The notes beneath the pieces are model-generated. The model searched no databases. It was given only the letters and a program-made list of their open reading frames with translations, and had not been told where the DNA came from. Made by a program: the position numbers and the translations under genes. A stretch of DNA of 64,000 bases from Chloroflexales bacterium ZM16-3 (GTDB taxonomy: Bacteria; Chloroflexota; Chloroflexia; Chloroflexales; Chloroflexaceae), in contig RYFE02000021.1 in assembly GCA_004138175.2 (NCBI GenBank), forward strand, positions 25,505 to 89,504, read 5' to 3'. Numbering within the stretch: position 1 is the first letter of the stretch; every line of letters starts with the position of its first letter. Below, one piece after another: positions 62,705 to 64,000 of the stretch.

Positions 62705-63553
62705 TTATGCAGCTCCCCTTCCAACCTTCAGCATATAGTCGATGATGACAGCCGGGATGTTCACCCCGGTGGTTTCGATGCTGTTGCGGAACTCCATCGT
62801 GTAGTTGACCTCGTTCACCAGCAGGCGCCCGTCCTGCGTCTCCAGCAGGTCGATCGCCACGATGCCGCCGCCCACCGCCTTGGCCGAGCGGATGCTCAGG
62901 TCAGCCAGCTCGGGGGTGATGGGGCAGTTCGAGGCGTGGCCGCCGCGTGCGGTGTTGGTGATCCAGTGCTCGCTGCTGCGGTAGATCGCACCGATGCACT
63001 CGTCGCCCACCACAAACGAGCGGATGTCGCGGCCGGGCTTATTGATGTACTCCTGGATGTAGAAGATCGCGTGCTGGTAGCTGCCCAGCACGTCGCGGTG
63101 CTCCAGAATGGCCTCGGCGGCGTCCCGGTCGTTGATCTTACTGACCATACGGCCCCAGGAGCCAACCACCGGCTTGAGCACCACCGGGTAGCCCAGCTGC
63201 TCCATGGCGGACAGGGCGCTCTCGGGGGTGAAGGCCAGCAGGTTCTTCGGCGTGGGCACCTCGGCGTGGACGAGGGCCTGCGTGGTCAGGAACTTATCGC
63301 CGCAGGTGTTGGCTACCTGGTAGGTGTTGACCGTGGGCACCCCGGCGTCATTCAAGATCTTGAGCATGTACAGGGCGCGGCTGTGCTGGATGCAGCGCTC
63401 CAGCACCACGTCGAACGGATACTCGCGGCGCTGAAGGTCGAAGATCTCCTCGCGGTCGTCGATCTTGACGTAGTCGAGGCCACGGCGCTCCAGCTCGGTG
63501 AAGATCAGCTTCTCCTCGGCGCGAACGCGCGAGGCGAGGACTCCTATACGCAT
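62705..63553 (-). CDS. lysX: Alpha-aminoadipate-LysW ligase
   Basis: A 282-residue ATP-grasp ligase that joins aminoadipate to the C-terminal Glu of LysW. The ATP-grasp core [17 protein letters not shown] (about 127), [20 protein letters not shown] and the metal-binding [14 protein letters not shown] are intact. The ATG at 63553 opens [15 protein letters not shown], the standard RimK/LysX start. The frame upstream crosses the MITE and is not used. A glutamate-specific (ArgX) or bifunctional activity is possible. Confidence 0.92.
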   Translation of the reverse strand: MRIGVLASRVRAEEKLIFTELERRGLDYVKIDDREEIFDLQRREYPFDVVLERCIQHSRALYMLKILNDAGVPTVNTYQVANTCGDKFLTTQALVHAEVPTPKNLLAFTPESALSAMEQLGYPVVLKPVVGSWGRMVSKINDRDAAEAILEHRDVLGSYQHAIFYIQEYINKPGRDIRSFVVGDECIGAIYRSSEHWITNTARGGHASNCPITPELADLSIRSAKAVGGGIVAIDLLETQDGRLLVNEVNYTMEFRNSIETTGVNIPAVIIDYMLKVGRGAA

Positions 63554-63567
63554 AATAAAGCTCCAAT

Positions 63568-63752
63568 TCAAAATGCAACATGCAAAATAGCTCTTTACGC
63601 AGTAGAGCAAAAGGAACGCTGTCACCCTGAGCGAAGCGAAGGGTCCCGGCCGGGATTCTTCGCTTCGCTCAGAATGACAAGTAAATACCACAGTGTTCCT
63701 TTTGCGGTACTGCCTCTTTACAATTTTGCAAGTTGCACTTTGCATTTTGTAT
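63568..63752. repeat. TGCAAAA-type heptamer hairpin split by a MITE
   Basis: Left arm 63568-63590 (CAAAATGCAACATGCAAAAT) and right arm 63721-63752 (ATTTTGCAAGTTGCACTTTG) are complementary in 7-bp phase. They are separated by the MITE and its two CTCTTTAC duplications. Confidence 0.8.
63599..63713. mobile_element. MITE copy 2 with 8-bp target-site duplication
   Basis: The 115-bp element has ends GCAGTA/TACTGC and the same core as copy 1 (GCTGTCACCCTGAGCGAAGC). It is flanked by CTCTTTAC at 63591-63598 and 63714-63721. It separates lysW from lysX. Confidence 0.9.
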
Positions 63753-63754
63753 TT

Positions 63755-63922
63755 TTACTCGCCCCAGTCCTCTTCGACCTCGGGGGCCAGGGCCAGGGTC
63801 GGCGGGTTGAGTCCCACCACCTCAAGCTCGGCCCCACAGTCGGGGCAGGATACGATCTCGCTCTCCATCGTGTCGGCGGGCAGGGCCACATCGGCGGCGC
63901 ACTCGGGGCATGCGGCAGTCAT
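63755..63922 (-). CDS. lysW: Amino-group carrier protein LysW
   Basis: A 55-residue carrier that protects the amino group of aminoadipate in the lysine pathway. The N-terminal zinc ribbon has [11 protein letters not shown] and [11 protein letters not shown]. The acidic C-terminus ends EVEEDWGE, whose last Glu is the attachment site used by LysX. AAGGAG lies 8 bases before the ATG. It heads the lysW-lysX-lysY operon. A 201-base spacer containing a MITE now separates it from lysX. Confidence 0.95.
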   Translation of the reverse strand: MTAACPECAADVALPADTMESEIVSCPDCGAELEVVGLNPPTLALAPEVEEDWGE

Positions 63923-63940
63923 TGGGATGTCTCCTTGAGT

Positions 63941-64000
63941 GGGCGGCCACGAGGGCCGCCCTTACTGTGGGCGGCCACGAGGGCCGCCCTTACTGTGGGC
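63941..64000. repeat. 28-bp tandem repeat at the right edge
   Basis: GGGCGGCCACGAGGGCCGCC plus CTTACTGT repeats exactly twice (63941-63968, 63969-63996) and continues off the window. Each unit holds a GGGCGGCC/GGCCGCCC hairpin. It lies upstream of lysW. Confidence 0.9.

Noticed and set aside
63554..63745. N-terminal extension of LysX ([19 protein letters not shown])
   Set aside because: This is the translation of the MITE. RimK/LysX proteins start at MRIGVLAS.

Overview
The window is GC-rich, gene-dense DNA of a bacterium, most likely a Chloroflexota (Chloroflexia-type filamentous, possibly phototrophic) chromosome. The clues are a LysW/LysX/LysY aminoadipate-type lysine operon, a CrtI-type carotenoid desaturase, a diacylglycerol glycosyltransferase, several apparently leaderless genes and a heavy load of small dispersed hairpin repeats. 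The taxonomic call is inference; no rRNA or tRNA gene was seen.

Layout. 1-7465: start of a haloalkane-dehalogenase-like hydrolase, sugar kinase, hexose-6-P mutarotase, alpha/beta hydrolase, HhH-GPD DNA glycosylase, M50 protease, short glucan phosphorylase. 7585-20291 (all minus): a 12-gene cluster with a complete branched-chain-type ABC importer (LivJGFHM), two acyl-CoA ligases, an alpha/beta hydrolase, two MaoC-fold proteins, a PaaG-like crotonase and a KAS III-like enzyme. It looks like uptake and CoA-dependent processing of an unidentified organic acid. A SARP/MalT-like regulator (20437-23718) lies just upstream on the same strand, and beyond it is an array of 22-bp palindromic repeats.

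24164-31558: AlkX/YcaQ-type DNA glycosylase, ComB-family phosphatase, then GH31 glycosidase, xylose isomerase and xylulokinase. The xylose isomerase has lost its normal end to a repeat. 31598-43656: glycolipid glycosyltransferase, S41 protease, diguanylate cyclase, CrtI, cystathionine lyase/synthase, Ca2+/cation antiporter, RRM protein, amidase, succinate-semialdehyde-type dehydrogenase. 43793-47524: TetR/MBL operon with a clear promoter-operator, divergent from beta-carbonic anhydrase, which is coupled to a protein of unknown function. 47594-51937: a 1447-residue membrane protein.

52073-55781: a pyr operon with promoter, PyrR-binding leader, attenuator, pyrR, pyrB and a dihydroorotase homologue missing metal and catalytic residues (PyrC-prime type), then a terminator. 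56111-58934: a lower-GC pabC-pabAB pair between palindromic elements. 59086-61474: small protein, PLD-family protein, AP2-like protein. 61602-63922: lysW-lysX-lysY.

The most striking feature runs through the whole window: short elements made of 7-bp (sometimes 8-bp) tandem units facing their reverse complement. Several unrelated unit sequences share this architecture. They sit flush against start and stop codons and also lie in frame inside genes. At least one has been split by a MITE with an 8-bp target duplication.
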